Part shown: positions 32,955-41,904 of the stretch, piece by piece
Layout of the letters: the number at the start of each line of letters is the position of its first letter
Numbering within the stretch: position 1 is the stretch's first letter
Source: JAXLWB01 sp046328715
GTDB taxonomy: Bacteria; Chloroflexota; Anaerolineae; Caldilineales; Caldilineaceae
Length of the DNA: 64,000 nucleotides
Direction of reading: 5' to 3'
Assembly (NCBI GenBank): GCA_046328715.1
Contig: JAXLWB010000048.1
Coordinates: 16,058 to 80,057, forward strand
The notes under the pieces: generated by a model
Told to the model about the DNA's origin: nothing
What the model saw: the letters and a program-made list of their open reading frames with translations, nothing else
Databases searched by the model: none
Translations under genes and position numbers: made by a program

Positions 32955-34208
32955 ATGGATGCAAAGACTATGGAACAACTTCCCCCCAACTTGACACAGC
33001 CAGCGCGCTATGTGTTAGAGATGGCGCGCGAGATTACGCCGGCAGGCTCCTCGACACAGACCGAACATATACTCTATGCGTTGCTGCAAATTCCGGGGAG
33101 CGACACCCGCAAAATCATTGATTCATTGGGCGCAAATAGCCAACAGCTATTAGAAATTGTTCGTAGTCGTGTGCGCAATGGGTTGACGGATGCAAACAAC
33201 ACCGAATGGTCCCCTGCTGCGGCTCAGGTGATTGCGCAGGCTTCGACCCTCGCCTTTCAACAGCGCAGCAAAGAGATTGCCACGCGTCATCTCTTGCTCG
33301 CTCTGATGAGTATCGAGAATCCAATGCGCTCTCTGCTCTTTGACAACGGCGTATCACTTGCCAAGTTGCAGGATCTGCGCGAGAGCCTCAACGCAACGAC
33401 CCCAAAGACACAGGCTGCAAGCCCGACGTCGGTGCGCGGTGCGATTCAGGTCAGTGGCGTCTTCTGGGGGTTGTTGCTGGCGACTGCGATCTGCGGCTAT
33501 TTAACCTGGTCGCCTGCCATTCCCAACAAGTCCTTTGCCCTCTTTCTCTTTGTGACCCTGGGTTGGATTGTCTCGCTTTGTTTGCACGAGTTTGGACATG
33601 CTTTCACCGCCTACCTCTTTGGGGATGATTCGGTCTACTTCCGAGGTTACCTAACCCTAAACCCGCTGCGCTATACCGATCCCTTTATCAGCATTGTCAT
33701 GCCATTGATTTTTCTGTTGATGGGTGGGCTGGGGCTGCCTGGTGGGGCGGTTTATGTGGATCGTAGCCGCATTCAAGCGGGGTGGCGACATAGTATGATC
33801 TCGCTGGCCGGACCGCTTGCCAACGCTATCGTGGTGGTGATACTGTGGCTGGTTTTGATGATCTTGCCGATTTCGATTCAGCGGCAGCATGCAGAGTTTT
33901 GGGCGGGAATTTCATTTTTGCTTTTTCTGGAGATGACAGCCATTCTCTTCAATTTGATTCCTCTGCCGCCGTTGGATGGTTTCAATATTTTGGCCCCGTA
34001 TCTACCGCCCTCTATGCAAGGACTGGTCTTTGCACTGCGTCGCTGGGGCTTCTTCATCCTGATGATGCTCTTTTGGGTCAACAATCCGATCATTCAAGGC
34101 TTTTGGATGATGGTGATTCGCATCATGGTTGCGATGCAGATCGATGTTGGCTATGCACTGTGGGGCTATGAGCTCTATCGTTTCTGGATCCCTGGCAGTT
34201 CGTCCTAG
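32955..34208 (+). CDS. Clp_N domain fused to a site-2-protease-like (M50) membrane metalloprotease
   Basis: 417 residues. Residues ~10-150 are a double Clp_N repeat (ILYALLQIPGSDTRKIIDSLG ... AAQVIAQASTLAFQQRSKEIATRHLLLALM), the adaptor-binding domain normally at the N-terminus of ClpA/ClpC. The rest is a polytopic M50-family protease: zinc motif LHEFGHAF (about 212-219) and the second motif LIPLPPLDGFNIL (about 335). Both are intact, so it should cut within membranes. Fusion of a Clp_N recognition domain to an intramembrane protease is unusual and suggests targeted substrate delivery. The NUDIX gene starts two bases after its stop. Confidence 0.87.
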   Translation: MDAKTMEQLPPNLTQPARYVLEMAREITPAGSSTQTEHILYALLQIPGSDTRKIIDSLGANSQQLLEIVRSRVRNGLTDANNTEWSPAAAQVIAQASTLAFQQRSKEIATRHLLLALMSIENPMRSLLFDNGVSLAKLQDLRESLNATTPKTQAASPTSVRGAIQVSGVFWGLLLATAICGYLTWSPAIPNKSFALFLFVTLGWIVSLCLHEFGHAFTAYLFGDDSVYFRGYLTLNPLRYTDPFISIVMPLIFLLMGGLGLPGGAVYVDRSRIQAGWRHSMISLAGPLANAIVVVILWLVLMILPISIQRQHAEFWAGISFLLFLEMTAILFNLIPLPPLDGFNILAPYLPPSMQGLVFALRRWGFFILMMLFWVNNPIIQGFWMMVIRIMVAMQIDVGYALWGYELYRFWIPGSSS

Positions 34209-34210
34209 CC

Positions 34211-34768
34211 ATGCCGCAACCTTCGTTGCCCCAGTCCCATGCCGCTCCTCGCCGCCTGAACCGCCAGACGATCTACGAAAATTCGTGGGTCAATCTATAC
34301 GTCGATCGGGTTGAGTTTCCGGGTGGGCGCATTATCGAGCGCCATCACGTCATCCACTTTGACAAGGATTCTGTGGCGGCGTTGGCGGAAAACGCGCAAT
34401 GCCAGTTGCTGCTGGTTGAGTCTTATCGTTATATTACGGGAACGGTGGAATGGGAACTGCCAGCCGGACGAATGGAAGAAGGCGAAACTGCATTGAGCGG
34501 GGCCGAACGTGAAGTGCTTGAGGAGTCGGGCTACGCCAGTGTCGATCATCGCCTGATCCACACCTTTTATGGCCTGATTGGGATCAGCAACATCGTCCAT
34601 CACCTTGTTCATTGTCGGGTCACTGAACAGGTAGCTGACTTTGACGCCAACGAAGTGCGCAGCGTGCGCTGGTTTGCGCATAGCGAAATCGAGTCGATGA
34701 TTGACCAAGGGCAGATCCGTGATGCGTATACACTGATTGGACTATTGTTCTGGCTACGAGGGAAATAG
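34211..34768 (+). CDS. NUDIX hydrolase, ADP-ribose pyrophosphatase-like
   Basis: 185 residues. The Nudix box is complete: GRMEEGETALSGAEREVLEESGY at about 86-108 (Gx5Ex7REUxEExGU). The flanking strands (VINFDKD-like VIHFDKDSVAALA and QLLLVESYRYITGTVEWELPAG) resemble ADP-ribose and sugar-nucleotide pyrophosphatases, which give AMP and ribose 5-phosphate. The ATG is two bases past the protease-fusion stop, so the genes are co-translated. Exact substrate unproven. Confidence 0.88.
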   Translation: MPQPSLPQSHAAPRRLNRQTIYENSWVNLYVDRVEFPGGRIIERHHVIHFDKDSVAALAENAQCQLLLVESYRYITGTVEWELPAGRMEEGETALSGAEREVLEESGYASVDHRLIHTFYGLIGISNIVHHLVHCRVTEQVADFDANEVRSVRWFAHSEIESMIDQGQIRDAYTLIGLLFWLRGK

Positions 34769-34772
34769 CAAA

Positions 34773-34823
34773 GGGCAAGTTGCAGGTGGCAGAGAAAATG
34801 CGTTTGCAACCTGCAACTTGCCC
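34773..34823. repeat. Hairpin repeat, GGTTGCAAGTTGC family, copy 2
   Basis: GGGCAAGTTGCAGGT (34773-34787) pairs perfectly with ACCTGCAACTTGCCC (34809-34823), extended outward by TAGCAA/TTGCTA. It lies between the convergent NUDIX and GT2 genes and may serve as a bidirectional terminator. It shares its core with copies at 8.1 and 36.4 kb. Confidence 0.75.
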
Positions 34824-34827
34824 CTTG

Positions 34828-35760
34828 CTACATTCGATCCAACTTCTTTTCGACCTCTCGAATTCTTTCACCTTGGCTGACAATCAATTCTGCCAAAAAG
34901 CCGACGAGCAGCAGTAAAAAGCTGATAATCGCCAAAATGCCCGCTGCGATAAAGATCGGGCGTTGTTGCGTTTGCGTAAAGAGGTAGAGCCCGGTTAAGT
35001 AGAGAAAGATGAGTGCGCTCACGACAATCCCTGTGAGCCCCAGTCCACCAAAAAAGCGCATCGGCTTCTGACTAAAGGTCAGCAAAAACTTGACTACCAA
35101 CACATCCAAAAAGCTGATAGGGATGCGTTCCCAACCGAATTTGCTGCTGCCCGCACGCCGTAGCTTGTAACCGGTCTTGACCTCACCCACTTTGAAGCCG
35201 TTGTGAACTGCGATCATCAACAGGAAACGATGCCAATCACTGCGCAAAGCGGGAAAGCTCTCAACCACCTCGCGGCGCATCGCTTTGATCCAGTTGCCAT
35301 CGTGTACGGGAACGCCAGCCATCGATCGCATCACGAAGTTGTAGACCGCGCTGGCCAGCACCTTGCCATCATTGCGCCCTTGCCGCCAACCGGCCACCAC
35401 GTCCAGCCCATTCTTCAGCATATGGCGGACCAGGATCGGAATATCCTCCAATGGGTCACTCTCCATATCGGCTGGAATCAAAATGATGATATCTCCATGG
35501 CTGGCGCTAAACATCCGTTGCAACCCGGCAGTCATGCCCCGGCTGCGGCGGTTGACAAAGACGGTGAGCGAGGGAAACCGTTCCTGCAAGCCAGAGAGGA
35601 CTGCCGCAGTGCCATCGCTGCTGCCATCGTTGACAACCAGCACTTCGCCTTTCATCTCTAGTTGCTCAAAAGCGAGATAGCTACGTTCGACCACATCGGC
35701 GATGGTAGATGCTTCGTTCCTCGCAGGCACAACGACACTGAGGGTGAGTAATTCATTCAT
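34828..35760 (-). CDS. Family 2 glycosyltransferase, dolichyl/polyprenyl-phosphate type
   Basis: 310 residues. The GT2 N-terminal domain has LSVVVPARNEASTIADVVE, VVNDGSSDGTAAVL (nucleotide-binding Asp) and the metal DxD-like Asp in DIIILIPADMESDP. Then comes GLDVVAGWRQGRND. Two C-terminal membrane segments (GLTGIVVSALIFLYLTGLYLF and FIAAGILAIISFLLLLVGFLAELI) match the DPM1/GtrB-type polyprenyl-phosphate glycosyltransferases. These charge a lipid carrier used by GT-C enzymes such as the GT39 enzyme in this window; that link is inferred. The start is ATG 35760, 13 bases after the GNAT stop. Confidence 0.86.
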   Translation of the reverse strand: MNELLTLSVVVPARNEASTIADVVERSYLAFEQLEMKGEVLVVNDGSSDGTAAVLSGLQERFPSLTVFVNRRSRGMTAGLQRMFSASHGDIIILIPADMESDPLEDIPILVRHMLKNGLDVVAGWRQGRNDGKVLASAVYNFVMRSMAGVPVHDGNWIKAMRREVVESFPALRSDWHRFLLMIAVHNGFKVGEVKTGYKLRRAGSSKFGWERIPISFLDVLVVKFLLTFSQKPMRFFGGLGLTGIVVSALIFLYLTGLYLFTQTQQRPIFIAAGILAIISFLLLLVGFLAELIVSQGERIREVEKKLDRM

Positions 35761-35773
35761 GGGTCGGAAGAGG

Positions 35774-36331
35774 TTACACAAACTCCTCGCTCGTGATACC
35801 CAACACCAATTCGTCCCAATAGCGGCCTTCGGTATAGATCATACGCCGCAGACGACCTTCGTGTTGAAAGCCGAGCGCTTCGTGTAGTAGAAGTGAGCCT
35901 TTGTTAAATTCGTAAATGTGAACTGTGCACTTTTGATAGCGAAGTTCAGCAAAATAGTAACGTAAGAGCAGGCGGATCGCTTCGCTGGCATAGCCTTTGC
36001 GCCAGGCTTGGCGCCGAATGGCGATACCGTATTTGAATGTACCAGAGCGTGTATCGCAAGAATGGGTATTAAGCGTTCCCACGAGCTCGGCGGCATAGTC
36101 GGCGGTTGCTATGGTTTCAATGGCAAAGCGATATTCATCACCTTTGCTGCCCGAGAGCGCTTGCTCCTGTGTCCATCGCTTTACAAATTCCGATGAAACC
36201 GGTACGGGAATCGCCCAACTTTGGCGCGCAGTGTCGCTATCCTCGTTCCAAAGGTGAAAATGCTCCCAATCGGTGGCTTCGACGCCACGCAGACGAACGA
36301 GTCTACCCTGAAAAATATTGTACTGTTCCAT
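35774..36331 (-). CDS. RimJ/RimL-type GNAT acetyltransferase
   Basis: 185 residues from ATG 36331. The N-terminal strand (IFQGRLVRLRGVEATDWEHFHLW) and acetyl-CoA motif (IAIRRQAWRKGYASEAIRLLLRYYF) are typical of RimJ/RimL-like enzymes that acetylate N-termini or small molecules. EFNKGSLLLHEALGFQHEGRLRRMIYTEGRYWDELV is the usual C-terminal half with the N-x-x-S motif. It is upstream of the GT2 gene on the same strand. A TATAAT lies six bases before this ATG, so the mRNA is probably leaderless. Confidence 0.88.
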   Translation of the reverse strand: MEQYNIFQGRLVRLRGVEATDWEHFHLWNEDSDTARQSWAIPVPVSSEFVKRWTQEQALSGSKGDEYRFAIETIATADYAAELVGTLNTHSCDTRSGTFKYGIAIRRQAWRKGYASEAIRLLLRYYFAELRYQKCTVHIYEFNKGSLLLHEALGFQHEGRLRRMIYTEGRYWDELVLGITSEEFV

Positions 36332-36337
36332 ACATCT

Positions 36338-36343
36338 ATTATA
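36338..36343 (-). promoter_or_regulatory. -10 box of a probable leaderless promoter
   Basis: On the minus strand TATAAT ends six bases before the ATG of the RimJ/RimL-like gene, so transcription would start at or next to the start codon. No ribosome-binding site precedes the ATG. No good -35 is visible at 17 bases. Confidence 0.5.
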
Positions 36344-36388
36344 ACGCATGATAGAGCAAGTTCCGTTTTATTCAGGAGAAAAAGTGAT

Positions 36389-36520
36389 GATGACGTAGGC
36401 GGCAAGTAGCAAGTTGCAAGTTGCAGGTTGCAGGTTGCATTCTTTGACACTTTTTGCTACCCGCCACTTGCCATTTGCCACTTGCCACTTGCCACCTGTG
36501 ATCTACAACACTACGTCATC
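36389..36520. repeat. Tandem/inverted repeat array inside a GATGACGTAG palindrome
   Basis: GATGACGTAG (36389-36398) and its exact complement CTACGTCATC (36511-36520) enclose a block made of short repeats: GCAAGTTGCAAGTTGCAGG-type words on the left and CCACTTGCCA-type words on the right, loosely complementary. The inner words are those of the hairpins at 8.1 and 34.8 kb. It looks like a larger, decayed or expanded member of that family. The rest of 36332-36820 holds only AT-rich leader sequence, no RNA gene seen. Confidence 0.65.
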
Positions 36521-36820
36521 GTTGCGTAAGGTATCGTGTGTAGAATGTCTTTATTCTATCCTAAAGGTGAACCATTCCCGACGCTTTGGTAGAGGAGATA
36601 ACGGTCAACCCACCAATACTTCTTTTGATCCGTGACAGAGCAGTAAATCGATTGCTATACTCCACACAGCATTAATGTTTGTCTTCGGCAGGATGTAGTC
36701 CTGTAGCGATTCAAACTAGCTCAAACTTGTACCCGTGTGCCGTATACGATGCTGGCAACGAGCGGGTCGCAGATTGGCAAGATGGTACCTTTGTGTTGGC
36801 TTTGCCTTGAAGGAATAAAT

Positions 36821-39800
36821 ATGAACGCTCGACACTATTTTCGATTCTTATTTTCTTTGCTGATGGTTTGTACCTTGGCTCTTAATATCGTTCTTCCGCT
36901 ATTTGCTGATGAAACTGAAGAACTTGCAGAAAGCGATTCGGCACCCCTTATTATGACTGCGGATGCGGATAGCACATCCAGCACCGACGAAACTGCGGTG
37001 GGTGCGGTTACCATTCAGGTGAATATTCCGATCGATCAGGAAGATGCTCTCAACTCGAAACAGCCAGCAGACAAATCAAATTGTTCGTTGCGCGAAGCGT
37101 TGCAAGCCTTGTACATTGAAAAAGCCGGGCAGGGTTGTGGCATTGTGCCACAGGATGCTTCGGAATATGTGCTGGATATGATGCCTGGCACCTATAAGCT
37201 GACCATCAAAAAGGAGTTGCCGCACATCACTCGCAAATTAACCATCAACGGCAAAAACAAATCGATCACGATCGATGGTGGCGGCAGCGGACCCAATATA
37301 GGCGAACTGGACAGAGATAACAGCATTTTTCTGGTCAAAAGTGGTGGGCGGCTTATCCTCAATCAGATTATTCTAAAACATGGATTGTCAAATGCTGGTG
37401 GTGCCATTCGCAACGAAGCAAATCTTTCCATCAAGGACAGCATTATTCGTGAGAATGCCAGTAAGGGTGAAGGCGGGGCAATTTACAGCACTGGAACAAC
37501 CATTATTGAAAACACCCTGTTTCAAGACAATTTTGCGTTGACCGAAGGTGGCGCAATCTCATCGGGTGGGCAGGACCTTTGGATCAAAAAGTCGAGCTTT
37601 GTCGAGAACAGCAGTGCAAAAGGTGGCGGCGCGCTCACCTGTAACTCGGGTGGTGCCACCATATGTGACATTCGCGAGACGACCTTTGTCCAAAATCAAG
37701 TGACAAACTTGCTCCTCAACTGGGATCAATATGATATCTTGACTGATGGTTCGATTGGTGGAGCGATCAAGAACTATGGTCGCTTCTATGGTGAAAAACT
37801 TTCCTTTCAGAAGAATTTTACTCAGTACAGCAAAGGGGGCGGTGCCTTTGCCAACAAAGCAAGCAACGATGCCTATCTGGTCGATTCTGCTTTTGAAGAC
37901 AATCACGCCGATCCTCATACACCAGAAATTCCATACGCATTTGGCGGTGCTATCTATAACGAAGGCGATCTGCACTTGGTGCGTGTCTCTGTCCATGACA
38001 ACAAGGCAATTGTCGCTGGCGGCGTCTTTAACCGTGGCGATGCCTTGACCATGGCCAATGTCACCATCAGCAATAATCAGGCGACCTATCACGGTGGTTT
38101 TGCCAACGGCAGCCCGCTTCATCCCAATAGTCAATTTGCTATTGCCTATCTTTATCATGTCACCCACACCGAAAATAAAGATCAAGTGGATGGCAAGTCA
38201 CAGATAGCCACGCTGACCCAACTGAATGTTTATCTCTCCAACTCGATCATTGATGGCGGCTGTCTAGGTGGAAAATTCTACACCTACGGCGGCAATATCT
38301 TTGGCAAATTTTGCGACACAACCGACGAGCCAAATGTTGACCCATTTGCTGACTACAAAGGCACGGATGGCAATGTGGGCGTGCAAGGGTTGACCTTTAA
38401 TGGCGGACCAGAATTGGATGCCGGTTTCTACACTCAGCGGTTGGATGGCAACAGCCCTGCGATTGATGCTTCGCGCGATGGCATTTTTGGCTGCTTACAA
38501 GAAGATGTGAACAAGCGCGATGCACGCAATGCCGAACGCAATACTCAACCACCCAATAAGTGCGATTCAGGTGCATTTGAACAAGGCTCGATCCCTCCTA
38601 AGTTCAAGGCAGAGATTGTGCCAGGCGAAAACAAAGACACCGTGATCGGTGGTGGCGCAGGTGGCAGCCAGGGTACTGTCTACTTCCGAGTGTACCAAGA
38701 TTTGGGTATGAGCTTCCAACAACAGACACTCGACCTGACCAATGATGGTGGCGGTTCGATCCAATACGAAGCGATTCTTGAAGATAATGACAGCGGACGC
38801 TTCTCGTTAGGGGGCGATCTGACGGGCGGGTTGCTCAAAGGCACCCATAAATTGCTCAACCTAACCTGTACCTCTTCACAAAAGAGTGTGCGCTACGGCA
38901 TGTTGCTCTTGAAGACTGATTTACAAGATAAAAAAGAGATTCGCTACAAGTTGAGCTGTGTGACCACCGATTTTAACCATCCTAGTGCGGCGCCTAATCA
39001 GGAACCAGGCCCGATCACCTCTGGCGAGGGGACACCAGGGAATGCAAACACGACCCAGTTTGAAGTAGGCGCACATAGCAACCAGCCCACAACCTTGAGC
39101 GCATCTACTAATGACAGCGGCAATGGCGCAGTGAGCGTTGGTGCTGCCAAACAAGTGGTGAATGCTGCCGATGGCGAACAACCCTTGGGCACAGATGCCC
39201 CTATTACACTCAACAAGGGCGAAAAAGCGATCGTCACGATCACTTGCACGCCGCCGACACCTGGGCTTTTCTTTGGCACAGTGCAAATTGCCACCAACGA
39301 CCCCGATCGCCCGACCCTGACCTACAATGTCTCGTGTGAAGGGGCTTATCCACCTACTGCCGAAAAGCTCAACCCGGCTGGGTTGTCGCAAGCTTCGCCA
39401 GTCTTCAACTCTTGGGGCATTGCAGTGAGCCCGGATGGGAAACAGCTATTGGCAGGTGGAAGCGCAGATACGCTGCAACTATTTAGCCGTAACACAGCAA
39501 CTGGCGAATTGAGTGCTGGTAATAAATTCGCCATCCAGGGCATGGGCAGTATCTATGACATTGAGTACAGTGTCGATGGCAATTTTGTCTATTATGCAAG
39601 TCGATCCGGCGATGGTGTAGCTGTGTTGAGCCGAGCTGCAGATGGCTCATTGTCGCAAACACAACTCTTTACGGCTACCTCAAAGTATATCTGCGGATTT
39701 TTCAACAATATGTTGAAGCTCTGCTCAATTCCTTCGCTGGACGGCGCTTTTGCACTCGATCTTAGCCCTGACGGTGAAAATCTCTACGTGGTCAGTGATG

Positions 39801-41824
39801 TGGGAGGTGGACTTACCGTCTTTTCACGCAATGTTCTCAGTGGAACGATCTATCCTACCCAAATCTTCACCGAGACGATCGAGGGCGCAGATCTGTTGAC
39901 TGCTGCTGGAGATGTCTTGGTCAGCCCCGATGGCAAAAATGTCTATGTCACGACTCGTTCGGGCAATAAGTTAATTGTCTTTACCCGTGACTTGGAAACA
40001 GGCAGACTTTTCTTCTTGCGCGCCTATGTGGATGGCGTAGGCGGCTTCAACTTTTTGGGCTTCCCGGGCAACATGGCGATAAGCAGCGATGGTAAGTTTC
40101 TCTATGTGCCAAGTTACGGCGATAATGTGCTGAATATCTTCAAACGTGCCGAAGGCGATGGAGCGTTGGAATTGGTTGACGCAGTGCTGCCAATGGATGG
40201 CGTCTTTTCTGTCGACCTTAGCCACGACCCCGATAATCTGCGGCTGGTTGCTTCCTTATACGATGGCGATGCAGTCAAGGTTTTTCAACGTGATCGCGAA
40301 ACAGGCAAACTGACCTTGCTCGACTCCTATGAGAATGGTGCCGATGGAGCAATCGACACCCCAGTTCGTTTGGCCTCCAGCCCCGATGACCAGAGTGTCT
40401 ATACCTCGTTATGGAGCAGTAAGGGTGTGCGCCACTTTCAAACAGTGCACCACACGCCCGATCTCTTCTCGATGTCGCCTGCGTCGGTCAAGGTCGCCAG
40501 TGGCAATTTCACCCTATCGGTCAATGGTTCACGCTTTTATCCTGGTTCGGTCGTCACTTGGAATGGAGCCGCCTTGCCAACGACCTTTGTCAACGAACAT
40601 TTCCTGCAAGCGAGCGTGCCAGGGGCCAACATCGGCGCAGCGGGCAGCGCGACGATTAAGGTACACACTCCTACCCCCGGCGGTGGTGATTCGGCAGGGC
40701 TGAGCTTTGCTATAACAGCACCGAATCAAGCGGGCGTTCCTTCGATCGAAAGCATCACCCCACCTGCCATCACAGCCGGCAGTGGCGATTTGGCACTGTT
40801 GATCAAAGGCTTCAACTTTACACCGCAGACCGTTGCACAACTTAACAACAAGAATGTGGCGACTACCTATGTCAATGAATCAACTCTCATGGCACTGTTG
40901 CTGGCGAGCGATCTCCAGGTTGACGGTCCGATGGGTGTCACGGTGTTGAATAACAGCGCACTGCTTGCTAGCGAGGTGAGCGCAGAAGATGCCACGGTCA
41001 AATCAAAGCCGATGCGTTTTGAAAGTGCTGGAAGCGGAGAAGTGATGCAACCTGCGATTAGCACACTTTCGCCCAGCGCCAGCAAGGTCAGCACCGAAAC
41101 GGTTTGGGTCATGGTCAATGGTTATAACTTTAGCAACTCAGCCGATGCGCCCACTCAGGCCTATTGGAATGGTCAAAGCCGCCCGACTGTTGTCATCAAT
41201 GCCAAAACGCTGATGTTCCAAACTACAGCAAACGATCTACTCAAGGCGGGGAAAGCCTCTGTGCAACTCAATACCCTGGGCGCTGGACAATCGAACAAAC
41301 TCAGTTTCACCATTCAGAATGCGAATGATAACCCATTGCCCACCGCTACAAGCTATTCGTCGGAACTTGCTGGCAATCAGTGGAAGCTAACGATCAATGG
41401 CGAGAACTTTGTCAGCGGCGCAAAAGTGCGTTATAACGGCGCAGATCGCAACGCCACCTTTATCAGTGCCTATCAGTTGGCAATCACACTTTCCGCAAGT
41501 GAAGGGAAAAATGGTGGCGTCCTGCGAGTCGTCAACCCGGCACCGGGCGGCGGCTCCTCTAACGACCTAGTGATGACGTCGTTGGGTACGCTCCGAGTGA
41601 TCTACGTACCGCTTTTGACCAACGGCAAGGCAGTGCTCGAAGCGGCCGCCGGTGAGCCAACCCAGAATTCCTGCGCTGAGGGCAGTTGTGACGACACAGA
41701 TCCAACAGATCAACAGCCAGCGGCGACTCCGGAGCAGAACGCAGATATCGTTGAGCAACAACCTGCCACCAGCCACGAAGCAGAGGTAGCGCAAAGCGTC
41801 TATCTGCCAGTGGTAAGTCGATAA
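36821..41824 (+). CDS. Very large secreted beta-helix / beta-propeller / IPT protein
   Basis: 1667 residues; ATG 36821 is fixed by AAGGA seven bases upstream. A signal peptide or anchor (FRFLFSLLMVCTLALNIVLPLF) is followed by several regions. Residues ~90-585 are a right-handed beta-helix with GGAIxN-type rungs, opening with CSLREAL and closing with CDSGAFEQ, as in choice-anchor-Q proteins. Residues ~600-850 hold beta-sandwich segments (FGTVQIATNDPDRPTLTYNV). Residues ~860-1205 are a lactonase-like propeller (GIAVSPDGKQLL, LDLSPDGENLYVVS). Residues ~1210-1590 hold four IPT/TIG-like domains. It ends in VYLPVVSR. It is probably a cell-surface adhesin-like or polymer-binding protein; no catalytic residue was identified. 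Confidence 0.85.
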   Translation: MNARHYFRFLFSLLMVCTLALNIVLPLFADETEELAESDSAPLIMTADADSTSSTDETAVGAVTIQVNIPIDQEDALNSKQPADKSNCSLREALQALYIEKAGQGCGIVPQDASEYVLDMMPGTYKLTIKKELPHITRKLTINGKNKSITIDGGGSGPNIGELDRDNSIFLVKSGGRLILNQIILKHGLSNAGGAIRNEANLSIKDSIIRENASKGEGGAIYSTGTTIIENTLFQDNFALTEGGAISSGGQDLWIKKSSFVENSSAKGGGALTCNSGGATICDIRETTFVQNQVTNLLLNWDQYDILTDGSIGGAIKNYGRFYGEKLSFQKNFTQYSKGGGAFANKASNDAYLVDSAFEDNHADPHTPEIPYAFGGAIYNEGDLHLVRVSVHDNKAIVAGGVFNRGDALTMANVTISNNQATYHGGFANGSPLHPNSQFAIAYLYHVTHTENKDQVDGKSQIATLTQLNVYLSNSIIDGGCLGGKFYTYGGNIFGKFCDTTDEPNVDPFADYKGTDGNVGVQGLTFNGGPELDAGFYTQRLDGNSPAIDASRDGIFGCLQEDVNKRDARNAERNTQPPNKCDSGAFEQGSIPPKFKAEIVPGENKDTVIGGGAGGSQGTVYFRVYQDLGMSFQQQTLDLTNDGGGSIQYEAILEDNDSGRFSLGGDLTGGLLKGTHKLLNLTCTSSQKSVRYGMLLLKTDLQDKKEIRYKLSCVTTDFNHPSAAPNQEPGPITSGEGTPGNANTTQFEVGAHSNQPTTLSASTNDSGNGAVSVGAAKQVVNAADGEQPLGTDAPITLNKGEKAIVTITCTPPTPGLFFGTVQIATNDPDRPTLTYNVSCEGAYPPTAEKLNPAGLSQASPVFNSWGIAVSPDGKQLLAGGSADTLQLFSRNTATGELSAGNKFAIQGMGSIYDIEYSVDGNFVYYASRSGDGVAVLSRAADGSLSQTQLFTATSKYICGFFNNMLKLCSIPSLDGAFALDLSPDGENLYVVSDVGGGLTVFSRNVLSGTIYPTQIFTETIEGADLLTAAGDVLVSPDGKNVYVTTRSGNKLIVFTRDLETGRLFFLRAYVDGVGGFNFLGFPGNMAISSDGKFLYVPSYGDNVLNIFKRAEGDGALELVDAVLPMDGVFSVDLSHDPDNLRLVASLYDGDAVKVFQRDRETGKLTLLDSYENGADGAIDTPVRLASSPDDQSVYTSLWSSKGVRHFQTVHHTPDLFSMSPASVKVASGNFTLSVNGSRFYPGSVVTWNGAALPTTFVNEHFLQASVPGANIGAAGSATIKVHTPTPGGGDSAGLSFAITAPNQAGVPSIESITPPAITAGSGDLALLIKGFNFTPQTVAQLNNKNVATTYVNESTLMALLLASDLQVDGPMGVTVLNNSALLASEVSAEDATVKSKPMRFESAGSGEVMQPAISTLSPSASKVSTETVWVMVNGYNFSNSADAPTQAYWNGQSRPTVVINAKTLMFQTTANDLLKAGKASVQLNTLGAGQSNKLSFTIQNANDNPLPTATSYSSELAGNQWKLTINGENFVSGAKVRYNGADRNATFISAYQLAITLSASEGKNGGVLRVVNPAPGGGSSNDLVMTSLGTLRVIYVPLLTNGKAVLEAAAGEPTQNSCAEGSCDDTDPTDQQPAATPEQNADIVEQQPATSHEAEVAQSVYLPVVSR

Positions 41825-41831
41825 TGTAAAA

Positions 41832-41882
41832 ATTGCGGATAGCGAATTGGGAGTCATAGCTTAACTCGCAATTCGCTATTCA
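41832..41882. repeat. Imperfect GATAGCGAATTG inverted repeat
   Basis: GATAGCGAATTG near 41837 pairs with CAATTCGCTATT near 41871. Similar AATTCGC-rich repeats occur at 22945-22985 and 56352-56430, so this is a minor dispersed intergenic repeat. It lies just past the giant beta-helix gene stop. Confidence 0.45.
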
Positions 41883-41904
41883 CAGATTAGTCAAGGATGG
41901 TTTT

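Noticed and set aside
36389..36520. CRISPR-like array
   Set aside because: The repeated words are only 7-10 bases, contiguous and without regular spacers, so this is a tandem/inverted repeat.
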